Positions 1 to 10,890 of a DNA stretch of 64,000 nt are shown here, piece after piece. The DNA is from Breviolum minutum Mf 1.05b.01 (taxonomy: Eukaryota > Sar > Dinophyceae > Suessiales > Symbiodiniaceae). The notes below the pieces were generated by a model, which was not told where the DNA came from, ran no database searches, and saw nothing but the letters and a program-made list of their open reading frames with translations. Each line of letters opens with the position of its first letter. Positions within the stretch are counted from its first letter, which is position 1. The stretch covers positions 1 through 64,000 of the forward strand of contig DF241747.1 in the NCBI GenBank assembly GCA_000507305.1, in the 5' to 3' direction. The position numbers and the translations under genes were made by a program.

Positions 1-1
1 T

Positions 2-2738
2 GTCGAGGAGACCTTTGAAGATGACGTCGAGATCAATCCGGAACCAATACCAGCCAGCATGATGGTTCCGCTCACACCACCAGAACTACTTGGCGGGCAA
101 CCAACAACACCACCTTTGCAACCTCAACTGCCAATCAACCTACCTCCTGAACTACCTCAACCTGCCATTCAACAGCAACAGCAGAACATAGCAACAACAA
201 ACAATCAACGTACACGTCGACAGCCCAACACACATCACACAGCAGCAGTATCACCGCTATGGCATACTGCCAGCAACACCGAGACGATACCGATCTCGAA
301 CTCCAGTATCTCAAAGAGATGGAGGTGCACGACGTGAACTCGCTGAACATCAGCAACGAATTCAAGATGCTGAACAACCAGCACTGGAGTCAACTACTCC
401 TGAACTACTTTTGGATGAGCAACAAGCTCCACAACAACACCCTCAGCCAGTTTCACAAGCAGCTGAATCAGCAGTTCAGCAAGCCTCAGAGCAACAACTT
501 GCGGCTCCCAGTGAACAACAGGCCATTGACGTAGACAACGTTCAAGCGCCAGTAATTGATCTATCAGCCCAAGAAGATCAACAACCTGAGCCTTCGCAAG
601 TTGAAGTTTCACAAGATCAACAACAAGCCGCAGCTGTGGATCCCTATCAACAGCCACTTCCCCAGTTGCCCCAGAAGAGGACCTTTGATGAGGCTGAGAT
701 CATGTTCACCCTCATCGCTCAGGAGAACGGCACTTTCACAAGGCCTCATGCATACTGGGATGGATCACCAGCTCTCGGCTTTGGACCTGTTCCCAGAAGA
801 TGTCACATGGCATACTTGGCGTCCCAACAACGACAAGAAGACCTCGTCGACTCCTACAAGGACCACAATGAGTCAGACACCACCCAGGGATCAGACACCG
901 ACGAGTCAGACCTTGGCGATCAAGACAATGAGACTCAGGTTCACAAGCAGGGTTTGTCACGAATGGAATTGAAGGCCCTAGACCGCGAAATTCCATGGCG
1001 AAGGATTGCAGAGATGCCCCAGCAGTACCAAGACCGATTCCTGGAAGCCATCAACAAGGAGGCCGAGTCTTGGAGCACGTGGCAATCGGTGCAACCCCTC
1101 AGTGATCAGGAGGCGGAGAAGATCTTTCGAGATCCGGTTTTGGGCAAGCGGGTACTTCGTTCCCGAGCTTGCTACAGAGACAAATCCTTGGGGGTCGGAG
1201 AGATGAGACCCAAATGTAGGGTGGTGGCGCTGGGACACTTGGATCCCGATTTGGGATCCATCCATCGCAACTCGGCAACTCCGGGTAGGCTGGCAGAACA
1301 CTACGTCTACGGGATGATAGTGGCCGGTCACAACTGCGAGCTCTTCGGTTCCAAGATGCCATGGCAGGCATGGCTTGGAGACGCCGCCACGGCGTTCCTA
1401 CAGGGGCGACAATCAGATCGAGTCCTTCCTCTCTTCTTGTTGCCGCCCAAGGACGGCTTGATCGCCCAGACCAACACATGGCAGCACAAGCTCTACAGAA
1501 TCCGTGGCAACATATACGGCCTCGCAAATGCGCCGTATACCTGGTACAAGGAAGTACTGAGGCGCCTTCAAGATCTCCAATACCAACAGCACTCCTTTGA
1601 CAAGCAGTTCTTCTACAAGACGGTTGGTGACGAGGTTGTCTCCATTGTGCTCGTCTACGTAGACGACTTCATCGGAGTGCATCGCCAGGACTACTGTATT
1701 GATGAGCTCCACAGCAAGTTCAAGTGGGGATCATTGTCAAGTTTGAAGCTCAATGAGCCCGCGACCTTCAAAGGCAAGGAGCTGACCCTGCAGTTGAACG
1801 AAGAAGGCCGCTATGTCATGAAGGTCACCATGAAGAAGTTCATCAATGGGCTAGACTCTGGAAGCCTTCCTCGTGGCCGTCTTCAAGGAAAATCAGAACT
1901 CAGTCCTTCAGAACAGAAGGAGCTACGCAGCGTGTCAGGCTGTTTGCAGTGGGCCGCAACTCAAACTCGGCCGGAAATTGCAGCAACGGTGAGCCTCACA
2001 GCTCATGGTGCAGAAGCCAAGATTCAGGACCTCAAGAACCTATACTCCACCATCGGGTTCTTGAAGGAGACAAGTGACCGTGGCATCCTGATTCAAGATG
2101 TTCCAATCAACAAGCAGACACTTCTGATTGGATATTCGGATGCAAGCTGGGCCAACGCCAAGAAGTCTGGTTCACAGATCGGTGCATTGGTTGGCCTCAC
2201 TACGTCTGATGCCATGGAGCGTCCAGCCAAGATGATTTTGCTGGACTGGAAATCTTCAAGGTCGGTTCGAGTGTGCCGGTCAACTTTGGCTGCAGAAGCA
2301 TCAGCAGGAGATGAAGTTGCAGACAGGAGCTCCTTTGCAAACCTATTCCTGTCAGAGCTGCTTTATCTCCAACCAGCTCATCGTGTTGGCAACAGAGTTT
2401 CTTGGGTTCAAGCGACGGATGCCAAGTCGCTATATGATGCTGTGGTGAGCGAAAATCCCAACACCGACAAGAGGACCTTGGTTTCCATCAGAGCCATCCA
2501 GGAAACAACCTCTGGAGAGCAGATGCATTGGTTGCCAACGAGATTCCAGTTCTCTGACGGCCTCACGAAGATTGACGAGAAGCTCAGAGCCTCCTTCAGC
2601 GTCTGGTTGCAGCAGCCGTGGTGCATTCTGGTGGATCATCCAGATAACGGCTACTTTGAGGAGCTCTTTTTCGGGCGGATTTTCGGTTCCAATGCCAAAG
2701 ATAGCAGGACAAAGAACCAACAAAATAAGGATCAGTGA
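2..2738 (+). mobile_element. Ty1/copia retrotransposon, 3' part (linker, reverse transcriptase, RNase H)
   Basis: This is the C-terminal part of a copia-type Pol polyprotein. The main open frame runs from about 192 (first listed codon TTG at 411) to the TGA at 2736-2738. It has a Q/P-rich linker, then the RVT_2 reverse transcriptase: KCRVVALGH near nt 1210, GDAATAFLQG near 1380, NIYGLANAPYTWY near 1510 and the catalytic YVDD at nt 1656-1667. An RNase H-like end follows, with GYSDASWAN near 2130 and STLAAEAS near 2280. The upstream Q/P-rich stretch (2-337) is open in another frame, so a frameshift lies in about 190-340 unless the frames overlap by design. Gag, protease and integrase would lie left of the window. 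No clear LTR was recognised on the right. Whether the copy is active cannot be judged. Confidence 0.93.
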
Positions 2739-3103
2739 AAATCACATGCATCCTGTTGGCATGAGCTGTCTGCATTGGTTCTTTGATCATGTCTCACGAC
2801 CTGTTGGCATGGCTCAATCTCGTAGGGCCCTGAGTCAAACTCTTTTCTTGTGGGCATGCAAGCCCTTACCTCATGGCTGAGTGGTAAAAGAACTTCGTGC
2901 TAGCAGCTGCAGCTTTGGAAGTTTCAAGAGTTAGAGTGAAAAGTCATTATGGCAGGTTTCCTTATTTGTCAAGTCAGAATTATTAATGGTGTTTTAATTG
3001 ATTTTTGTGAGTGTTGTTTCCGCTCCTCCTCTCTCCTTCTCCTCCTTGCCTTTGACATAATTGCACATTCAGATTGCAGAGATCAATCCCGGACCCCAAC
3101 CAA
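2739..3103. other. 3' flank of the copia element, no gene seen
   Basis: No convincing coding region. A 12-mer, CCTGTTGGCATG, occurs twice 48 nt apart (2752-2763 and 2800-2811), and the stretch at 2870-2900 is mildly G-box like. This is where a polypurine tract and 3' LTR would be expected, but I cannot define LTR ends without the 5' copy. Confidence 0.4.
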
Positions 3104-3325
3104 ATGTCATGTCAGTAGGCATTGTCAGATTTGTGGGACAAGATGTCAGATGTCAACTTACAGTCAGGCGCAATGTCAGAATAAATGCCAGATAAGATGC
3201 TACCAGTAGAAGGCATGTCAGATCAAAGGTCAGAAGTTACATCGGATTCGATGTCAGGTAGTTTCAAAAAGTAACGTCAGAATAAGTATCAGAAAAGATA
3301 TCAGAAGTTATGTCAGACTCAATGT
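3104..3325. repeat. Degenerate short-period repeat built on (A)TGTCAG
   Basis: About a dozen copies of TGTCAG, GTCAGA or close variants (ATCAGA, GCCAGA) occur in 220 bases at irregular spacing of roughly 12-25 bases. Reading along: CATGTCAGTAGG, ATTGTCAGATT, GATGTCAGATGTCAA, CAGTCAGG, AATGTCAGAAT, CATGTCAGATC, GATGTCAGG, AACGTCAGAAT and TATGTCAGACT. It looks like an old, diverged tandem repeat rather than coding sequence. It lies between the copia 3' flank and a minus-strand open frame. Confidence 0.65.
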
Positions 3326-3937
3326 GGTCGCACAAACCAGTTTGTTTCAGATAAAACAATGTCATCACTCGAAGTAAAGTCATTTGTGTGCGCGATCTTG
3401 TTCAGAAGCTTTCTGGGATCTTCCCACAATTTAGTTAGAACCAGGAAAGGGCACTTCTGGTTGTTGTTGAACGCCTGTAGCATTTGGAACTGCCAGATCC
3501 TGTCACATTGCCAATTCGTGTCATTTCCAGTGACCAGCATGATGGTAATTGGTAGGTCCTGAAGGCTTTGAAAGAAGAGCAAACGGCTAAGCGCATCAAA
3601 ATCATCCAGATCAACAATCGTTTTAAAAGACCCACAGCGGACAATTGGCAAGATATCGCCGCTCCTTGGCTGAGGTCGAAGCCCTGTCAGTTGTTTGAAT
3701 CCCACATCCCACTTTTCTAATTTTAGAAAGTTTCAAATTTCGGATGGTGGGTCCTTTGCTGTAGCGAAGAACGCACTTTGAGGAGCCCGTCTTTAGAGAA
3801 CACCGTGCCGGACTAGCCAGAAGTTGTTCATCCAAGTTTTGGCAACTTAAGATTCGACAAAAACCCACAAAAACAAGATCGAACCCATTCTGGTGTTGGT
3901 CCAAGTTAGGGGAGATGCCGTGAATGAGGCACATCAA
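3319..3937 (-). pseudogene. Possible broken minus-strand coding remnant
   Basis: Two overlapping minus-strand open frames (3705 down to 3319 and 3937 down to 3623) together read like one protein with a frameshift near 3700. The downstream frame contains DLPITIMLVTGNDTNWQCD, then an Asn/Gln-rich FNNNQK stretch, then WEDPRKLLNKIAHTNDF. I recognise no family. It lies next to the retroelement and a degenerate repeat, so it could be the relic of a second mobile element in antisense. It could also be a chance open frame; the amino acid composition is the only argument for coding. Confidence 0.3.
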
Positions 3938-4254
3938 CGAACATCAACCATTTACACCGATCATTGAGAAAAGCCACTGGATGTGATACATTTCACAGCC
4001 AGGTGAAGTATCAAACAGCTTTCAAAGAATTCAAATTAACATGTTTGTTTACAATGTCTTTGCATATGATTCGTTCATGTATTCATGTATGTCTACACAC
4101 ATTTTGAGGGTGCCAAGAGAAGATGACATGGTCATATCATATTATCGTTTTGATGTCATATGTCATTTTCACATACTTTATTTACATTCTACCATTTCCA
4201 TTAGCTTCAGTACATTGGCCTAGACCCTTTTCGACGACAATTGTTTCATCGCAG

Positions 4255-6564
4255 GCATTGAAACAAAAGCGCAACACGCTGAGGTTTACATCATGTTCAC
4301 CGACACTCGCTTCGACGATGTTGTTGCTGAAATCCAGTTGGTTCATGAGACCTTCGTCGTTCCCTGGCCATGGTGTGGTGCTGCGTTGGCGTATTTAACG
4401 CAAGGCTTCTAGGTAATTACTAGTACCACTTACCACAGCACCAGGCTGACAAGCTTCAAGGTTTTTACATGAAGGTGAAAAGTTGCAGCTATTGGACTTT
4501 GCTGGATTTTTACTCACATCGTTCGACAAAAATGCCCACCACAATGGTAAGCACCGAAGGCACCTGGACAAGCCTGTTTGGAAAATACTTGTGTCAGTTG
4601 TGTCCTTGTACCATGTCTGTCCCTTTAGGCGGTGCGCACCAGATTCCGAGCACACGATGCGTCCCTGGGCGGGAAGGGATCACTAAGTCACCAATGCGGT
4701 CAAGTTTTGCTCAATGGACCGAAATCGGTAGGTTTTTACAATCGTTGAAATTATATAGTTCGTTTCCATCTATTCAGCGTGTGCGAGACACCTGCAATTT
4801 TGCCATTAATTAATCAAAGAGTCATAGAGTTTTTGCTGTTGTTGGTTGGGTTTTATGGGTCAGATGTTCATTTTGTGTGAGGCAGTGCGACACTAGTACG
4901 GAGTCTTTTCTTGATATATTTTATAAGGGGGAGCTTTGACTGGCACAGCTAGCCTATCTAGCGAATCGCAGAAGCGCAAGCCTTCTCCAAAGTTCACTAA
5001 TTAGTGCAATGATAGTATCTTCGGCCTTCAGTGCAATTCACTGTCTTATTGGAGAAATTTAGTGTCCCTCTGATCAGAAGGATGATAATTGTGTGAGATG
5101 AGAGTGTTGCCTGCAAGAGCCATAGGGGATCACCAGATTTGTGAAGCCCATTCAAGACTTTCACGGGTTTATCCATTGAGACTCAACATGGCATGAACGA
5201 CACTATGCAGCAGCTTCATTACATTTTGCACTGGTTTGTTTGGTTTGTTTATGAGTGACTGTCGCGGATTTGTACTGTTTGTGTTTGCTTTCCATTGCTG
5301 TATGGTTTCTTGCCTATCATGCAATGCCTATCGCTAGTTCTGGGGACTGACGCTTAAATGAAATTTCCGTGCTCCATCTCTAGTTTTTCTCTGCGGAGAA
5401 AGGGCTGTTTGTAAGAGCTGCTTGATGTAAGCAGCACTTCAATGAGAACTGGGCGTCCAGCTTTGCTTATTAGATCTTATTAGTAGGTTCCCTTGCTCCA
5501 AGAGAGCGATGATGCAAGCATAGTATGCAAGAGATCCATTGCTTGTTTATAAAACTCAAGAATCTACATGTAATGTGGAGGAGCTTTGTTATGTCCAGCA
5601 GTGGTCTGTCCAGCAGTGGTCGCCACGTACAACGTTGTAGTTGAATGTATTTTCGGAGTTTTGACTACCAGGCCTCGGCCTTTTAGATCTAAGTTTTTCA
5701 GGTCCACAGCCAAGATGGAAAAGCTTGAACAAAACATTTCCCGCATCCAAATTTTCCGGGACAAGGTACGACAACATTCGCTTTGCTGCTGAAGCACTGA
5801 AGCTGAAAGAGAAGGCCAGGCGAGATGCATCATGCTCTTTTGTCTGGCTGCAACCTTAATTATCAGGTCTTGAGGCAAATTGTTCATGCTGCGATCCAGA
5901 TACACGGCAGTTTGCAAAGTTGGTTATCATTCTTCTTGTCGTTGTCCGTGTTGTTGTTCTTGTTGTTGTTGGTGGTGGTGGTGGCGGTGGTTGTGGTGGT
6001 CATGATGACGGTCTTTTACCGTGGCAATGTCATGTTCATCATGAGCACAACATCAGGTGTGTATTTGAGAATGGTTTCTTTTTGCCTATCGGAATGGCCA
6101 ACTCCAGGGTTTCGTTTTTGCTTCATTTCTTCCCTTGAAAACCATAATTTTCAATGTGTTTTGTCAAGACTTTGACGTGAAAGCCATGTTGTGTGAATTT
6201 GATCCCTGCAGGAGATTGTTTGTGGCCTGCCAGACTCACAGCGTCCAGAAAAGTAGGACGAACCACTGACGATACGTTCGATGCCTCGAAGTAAAAAGAT
6301 GTTTGGCTTTGCGGCTTTGCCTTGCAGACATCTTGATGTCCTGACATGTTTTGGGTATTTTTTGGTTAGGTGCTTCGGGTGCTTTAGTCATTTGGAGATT
6401 GGTCAAATGATGTATTTGAAGTAGAATTATCGGTCATGTCGTTCCTTCGCATGAAATGGGAATCAGGCCATCAAATTGCCAACCACCAAGGTCTTGACGA
6501 TCCCACTAAATCTGATGTGGTCGTGCTTGACTCAGTGAATGGGATTCATCGCCATGCCCTGTAG
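4255..6564 (+). CDS. Unrecognised multi-exon gene (5' end not found)
   Basis: Exons read by phase: 4255-4390 (IETKAQHAEVYIMFTDTR..., acceptor CGCAG|GC, donor GTATTT), 4461-4546 (HEGEKLQLLDFAGFLLTSFD, donor GTAAGC), 4629-4727 (donor GTAGGT), 5702 to about 5821 (ending with the Lys/Arg/Ala-rich AAEALKLKEKARR) and a final exon 6467-6564 (LDDPTKSDVVVLDSV... stop TAG at 6562-6564). Phases agree from one exon to the next, and the last junction needs a GA donor. The start codon and first exon(s) were not identified; they may lie in 3940-4250. No domain is recognised. The charged helical stretch near the end could be a coiled coil. Confidence 0.6.
5930..6005. repeat. GTT/GTG trinucleotide-rich tract
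   Basis: A run of GTTGTTGTT followed by GGTGGTGGTGG lies in the putative last intron of the upstream gene. It reads as a simple-sequence repeat; the poly-Val/Gly open frames across it are by-products. Confidence 0.7.
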
Positions 6565-7612
6565 GACAGTGACGAAGGCTGGCATTAAGTAGTGATTTTG
6601 TCAAATGTAGATCAGCAATAAAAAAGGATGGATAGAATCGAAGTGCGAAATGTGAGGATGCTCCCTCGACCCCGAACATCTCCTTGAAAGATGCCTCGCC
6701 TTTGTCTCAAAAGAATGAAGTTGTTGATTCGTTGGTCTTACCAATTTAGTATTGCTCGAATGACCAAATTTGACATCTTCTACCATGCCCTATTTTCCTT
6801 TCGACTGTGGACGAATTGTCCGGTCGAGTGAATGCATTCGCATGTTCACTTAGAAACTGTACAGAAAAAAGGGAGAGGCAAAAGAAAAAGTGTGCTGTGA
6901 TTTCTGCCATGCTGGGTGCTCCATGGGCAGCCGGGCACGGAATTTCACCAGAGGTTGAATAAAAATCAGCAGAGACTGGGCCAACCAAGGGTTCATTGGT
7001 GCAACCCCGCCAGGAAAAACTCCAACAAGAAGCGATCTCCCTCAAGGAGATTGGCGGACACAAAGCTGAGAAGAAAACCTGAAGTTTTTTGGAAGTTCCG
7101 ATCCATGCGATAAAATACTCGACCGTTGACGATGATTCAAGAATTGGGATAATAGGAATGTCTATGGAGAAATGATAAAACTATATAGACTCATTGGCAA
7201 AGGCTCGCTGTTTGGTGCTAATCTATGTTTAGTGATAGTGTTGGGTACCAGCGCCGGAATAGGAGAAAGAGATCTGCTTCCCGGAGGAGGACACCAACTT
7301 TGCTTTGCCCATGAAGAGCATGTTCCAACAAAAACATACTTGCACGATCTTGCACATGTACCTTGGAATTTTGTATGAATTAGGCTATGCAGGAATTGCT
7401 TGAGCGTTTTCGGTTGGGTTCTTGTAGTGCAAGCTGGGACGCCAAAGCAACCGCTGCCATTCAGCAACTAAGTAGCTGATGGGATTAAAAGTGCCAAATG
7501 AAAGGGTGCCTTGTCCGCACTACGATTGTATTGTCGTGATTGGATGTTGTGGTTGTATGTGGTTTTGCTTCCATGCCCACCTAGCAAGTGGGCAGAAATC
7601 CTGGGGGCAGAT
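6565..7612. other. Intergenic, about 1 kb, weak coding hints only
   Basis: Holds short open frames on both strands. The best are a minus-strand frame at 6746-7063 containing GEIPCPAAHGAPSMA and a plus-strand frame at 7172-7378 with a hydrophobic start and the segment GERDLLPGGGHQLC. Neither joins convincingly to splice sites or to a known family, so I do not call a gene. It should contain the promoter or trans-splice acceptor of the RRM gene that follows. Confidence 0.35.
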
Positions 7613-9834
7613 ATGACACATACATTCCACTTGCCATGCAACCTGAGGTGGGGGAGCAGCTATGGTCGGAGTGGCCCGCCATGGGCAGAGTACGGCTATG
7701 GCGCGACTGTTGCTTTGAAAATTTCAGTGGTGGCCACTCTGCACCAGCCACATTTGACTACGCTGTGACTACACTGACTCTCTTGCTTCTCCAATACTTG
7801 ACCAGTGGTTCTATGCATCTTGTTTTGTTAGCTTCAAACACTGGAACCAGGCGGCAGCTGGGAGATGCCCCGCTACGGCTACGATGGCTATGACAGCTAC
7901 GGCTACGACATGGCTCCGTATGCTCCAGGCGGCTTCAACGTGTTCAAGGATGTTCAAGGGGGCTAGCCCGCTAGCCCTTGGAAATCCAGAATTTATTGGG
8001 GAGTTTATCAATATATATGTATATATATATAGAGATATGGGTAGAGAAATTGGATGAAAGGGATAGTTAGGTACATGTATGTAGTTACAGGCATTTGGTT
8101 GCATATGCGTAAGTGTATGGTTGAATGTCGTTGGGAAACTATTTTGGAAGTCATTTTGAAGTTGATGGATGGGACGATGAAGTGTATTGAAGTGCCTGAG
8201 AACGCAAGACTGAAATCTCATCAGAGGGATGCAACATGACACGAAGCAGTGATTTTAGTAAGTCTTCACCATCCCACCGGGTCCTACCATCACCAAGGCA
8301 TTGAGATTTGCCGGATTTGGTTTGACAATTCACCCACGCTTGCAGGCAATGACTACAGCAAGGGCTCTGGAAAAGGCACCAAAGATGCCAAGGCTTGAGA
8401 AAAAATACGCAAACAAATCTCAAGCTGTTTTTGGAGGTCTTGTGACTGCTTTGATGATGCCAGCATTTTGAATGGTCATGATATTGTGGGAGAGAAAGGG
8501 AGACAGAGAGCAAAAAAAAGCAGACATATATATATATATATATAATATATACATACTGAGCAACTACTGTCCCCTGTTGACCTTTCTTCCATACAGTAAT
8601 AGAAAGTCTTCTTTAGGATGGCAAGTGGTTCCATGAAAGCGACATTCCACAAAGTCGCATGCAACCAACCAATCTCAATTCAGCCACGCTGCTTGCAGGG
8701 TCTGGTTCGAGGCTTGCTTGCGTCAAATGCCTTACCTGTGACCAAATGGGACCCTTCAGCTGCAGTTGGGAAAGTCACTTCGTGGGCACCGTCAGCTTTC
8801 CATAGTCACAATGGATTTTGCGTTGCGGTATTGGTAGCTTGAGGCTGGGTTGGTCAAAGATGCGGATGTTTTGGGACTGCAATCATTTCCAGCTCCTTTC
8901 CGCCTCTCAGCCAAGGACAATGATGACAATACTCTCTACGTGGGCGGTCTGCCATCTGCCACTTGTCAAAAGCTATCACCTACCCTTCATGAGGGCATTA
9001 CCAACCTGTTCCCAGTTGCGTGATTTCCTTTCATCTTGCCATTTCTGTTGCGATTCTTTGGTTTCTTGCAGAGTAGCACTTGGCCCGAGGACATGACAGA
9101 CTTGGAGATGTACGTCCTGTTTTCCCCCTTTGGTCGCATTGCACCTCGGGGTGCCTCTGCCAGGATTGACAAGGACCGATGACAGCCATGTGCTGCGATT
9201 CTTTGTCAATGGAACCAATTGTACCATATTCGGGTTGGAATCACCAAATTACAAAGTTATTTCAGATGTCAGCTGATGTCACTTGACAATGTAACAGTGG
9301 GCATTTTTTCAATTGCGGCTGGTCACCGGTCAGGACACAGGCAAATGCACAGGCACGGTGTGGACCAAGTTGCAGCAACCCCTGCTGTGAGTCAGCCAGA
9401 AATCAGAATGTCAGGCATTGGCTTTGTGAACTATTTGGAGTCCGGAGCCGCCGAACAGGCCATTCTCGTGTCATTTCTGGGTTTTTTAATGCATTTTTGG
9501 ACATCTTTTGACATCTCTTGACATCTGACTCTTGGGTGTAGAATGTGTAGATTTGAAAGAAACAAGAGATGCTCCAATTGGCTCAGGCGATCCGCAGACT
9601 TCATGGTTTTCCCTTTCCGGACGGCACGTGGCTCACCGTGAAGTCGCTTTTCCGCATCCGCAGCACAGCAGCTCTCGACAGCCTTTTCGGTGAAGGATGT
9701 ATCGAAAAACACCGTGGTTTGTTTTGATTCTCCAACTGAGGAAGAAGGGGCCCCCGAAGGAGAGGGCCGAGAGGGCCGGTGCCATGGCTGCCTTGCTTTT
9801 GTTTGCACTTATGGCGCTACTTGTTGTTTATTGA
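7613..9834 (+). CDS. RRM RNA-binding protein 1 (Gly/Tyr-rich N-terminus), nine exons
   Basis: Predicted 190 aa from exons 7613-7700, 7851-7931, 8346-8392, 8916-8957, 9072-9173, 9334-9352, 9415-9458, 9587-9642 and 9741-9834; the sum is divisible by three. The N-terminus is Gly/Tyr/Pro-rich (GYDGYDSYGYD). One RRM follows: RNP2 LYVGGL at about residues 79-84, and RNP1 GIGFVNY at 127-133 after DTGKCTG. The domain closes with DGTWLTVK and a basic tail, KKGPPKERAERAG. Most introns need GC donors, one needs GA (9174), and exon 6 is only 19 nt. The boundary at 8957/9072 is ambiguous. After the basic tail the frame continues into AMAALLLFALMALLVVY before TGA; either this is a hydrophobic C-terminus or there is another intron (GT at 9780). 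Likely role: mRNA binding or processing. Close paralogue of the genes at 22.0 and 28.8 kb. Confidence 0.82.
8522..8550. repeat. (TA)n microsatellite in an RRM gene 1 intron
   Basis: CATATATATATATATATATATAATATATAC-type tract in the long third intron. Confidence 0.85.
9334..9352 (+). other. 19-nt micro-exon of RRM gene 1
   Basis: Acceptor GGTCAG|GAC and donor ACAG|GCACGG enclose 19 nt encoding DTGKCT plus one base. The paralogues encode the same residues inside larger exons (DNGKCTG in gene 2, ETGKCTG in gene 3), so the micro-exon is supported by homology. It sits just ahead of the RNP1 motif. Confidence 0.75.
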
Positions 9835-10890
9835 TGTTATTGAAGTTTGAAGCGTGGATTTTTTCCCATGAAAAACATCACTATCTAAATAAAGCCATGC
9901 TTGAGAAAAATCCCTTCGAAGAATGTCATGCAAGTTTCTGCAGGTGCCTGGAACGGTTTAGAGTTTAGACTCTAGACCCTGAATTTGGTACTTGAAAAAA
10001 GTCCAACCATGCAGTCACAAAAACACATCAAAAAAAGTTTTCTTTAACCAAGGCAGATGATGCCACGGTGAATGGACCATTTGCGATTTTGATGACTTTT
10101 TTTCGCCGCTTTGGCCTGGGTTCAGCAAGGCGAGGAGAACAGGACCCCGTCCTTGAATCGATACCCGGGAACGTTGATGATTTTTGATGCTCAACGATAT
10201 GATCTGATATTGATCTCACATTTAACACCACTATACATCACTATATACCCCGAAAGAAAATCAAGAACCCTAGCAAATCTCGTCTTCTTTGATTTTTCAT
10301 AAGATGTCATCCTTCAAGCATCGGGGCCAAAGACCAGAACCGCCAGAAGAAAAAGTTGTTTCGTCGCCGTGCAGCAGGGAGTGGGTCCAAAAGGATATGT
10401 ATTTTGAATGATTTGGAATGGTGACATCATGTAGGTTTGGCAAATATCCGAAGGTAGCATGTTTGCACATCAAATCGCATTCGAACTTGACATATGTTGC
10501 AAGCCTAGGGCAAATTGGAAGAAAACGGTTGCCGGCCGTTTCTCACAATGCACGCGCATCACAAACCAGAAGATATCAGCAGACACCTTGATATGCTGTG
10601 CAAACAAGACCTTCTTGCGCAGACAAAACACTTAGTAGTGTTGCTTTGATTCTTAAAGTTTTGCTGTGCAGTCTTGCGTTTATCGGATCACAAAAGAGAT
10701 TGTATGTGGAGGCTTTGTCAAAGCGAATTGAATGATGTAAAATGTAAAATGATGTCAATATTGCTCTACTACGGCCGCAATCAAAAACAACACACAGGCC
10801 ACGCTCAGATGTCCATGTTTGGTCTTCCCAACCCTTAGTGACGATTGCGGATGCCTTTGAGTGGCCAGGGCCCTCACATGATGTCGTGCC
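9835..10890. other. Intergenic, about 1 kb, no gene called
   Basis: Only short open frames. A minus-strand frame (10974 down to 10576) and a plus frame (10808-10983) overlap the first exon of the next gene; both are treated as shadows. AT-rich stretches near 10200-10300 could be regulatory, but nothing specific is seen. Confidence 0.4.

Noticed and set aside
2860-2910. tRNA-like stretch (CTCATGGCTGAGTGGTAAAAG)
   Set aside because: Resembles a D-arm start, but no anticodon stem and T-arm could be folded by eye.
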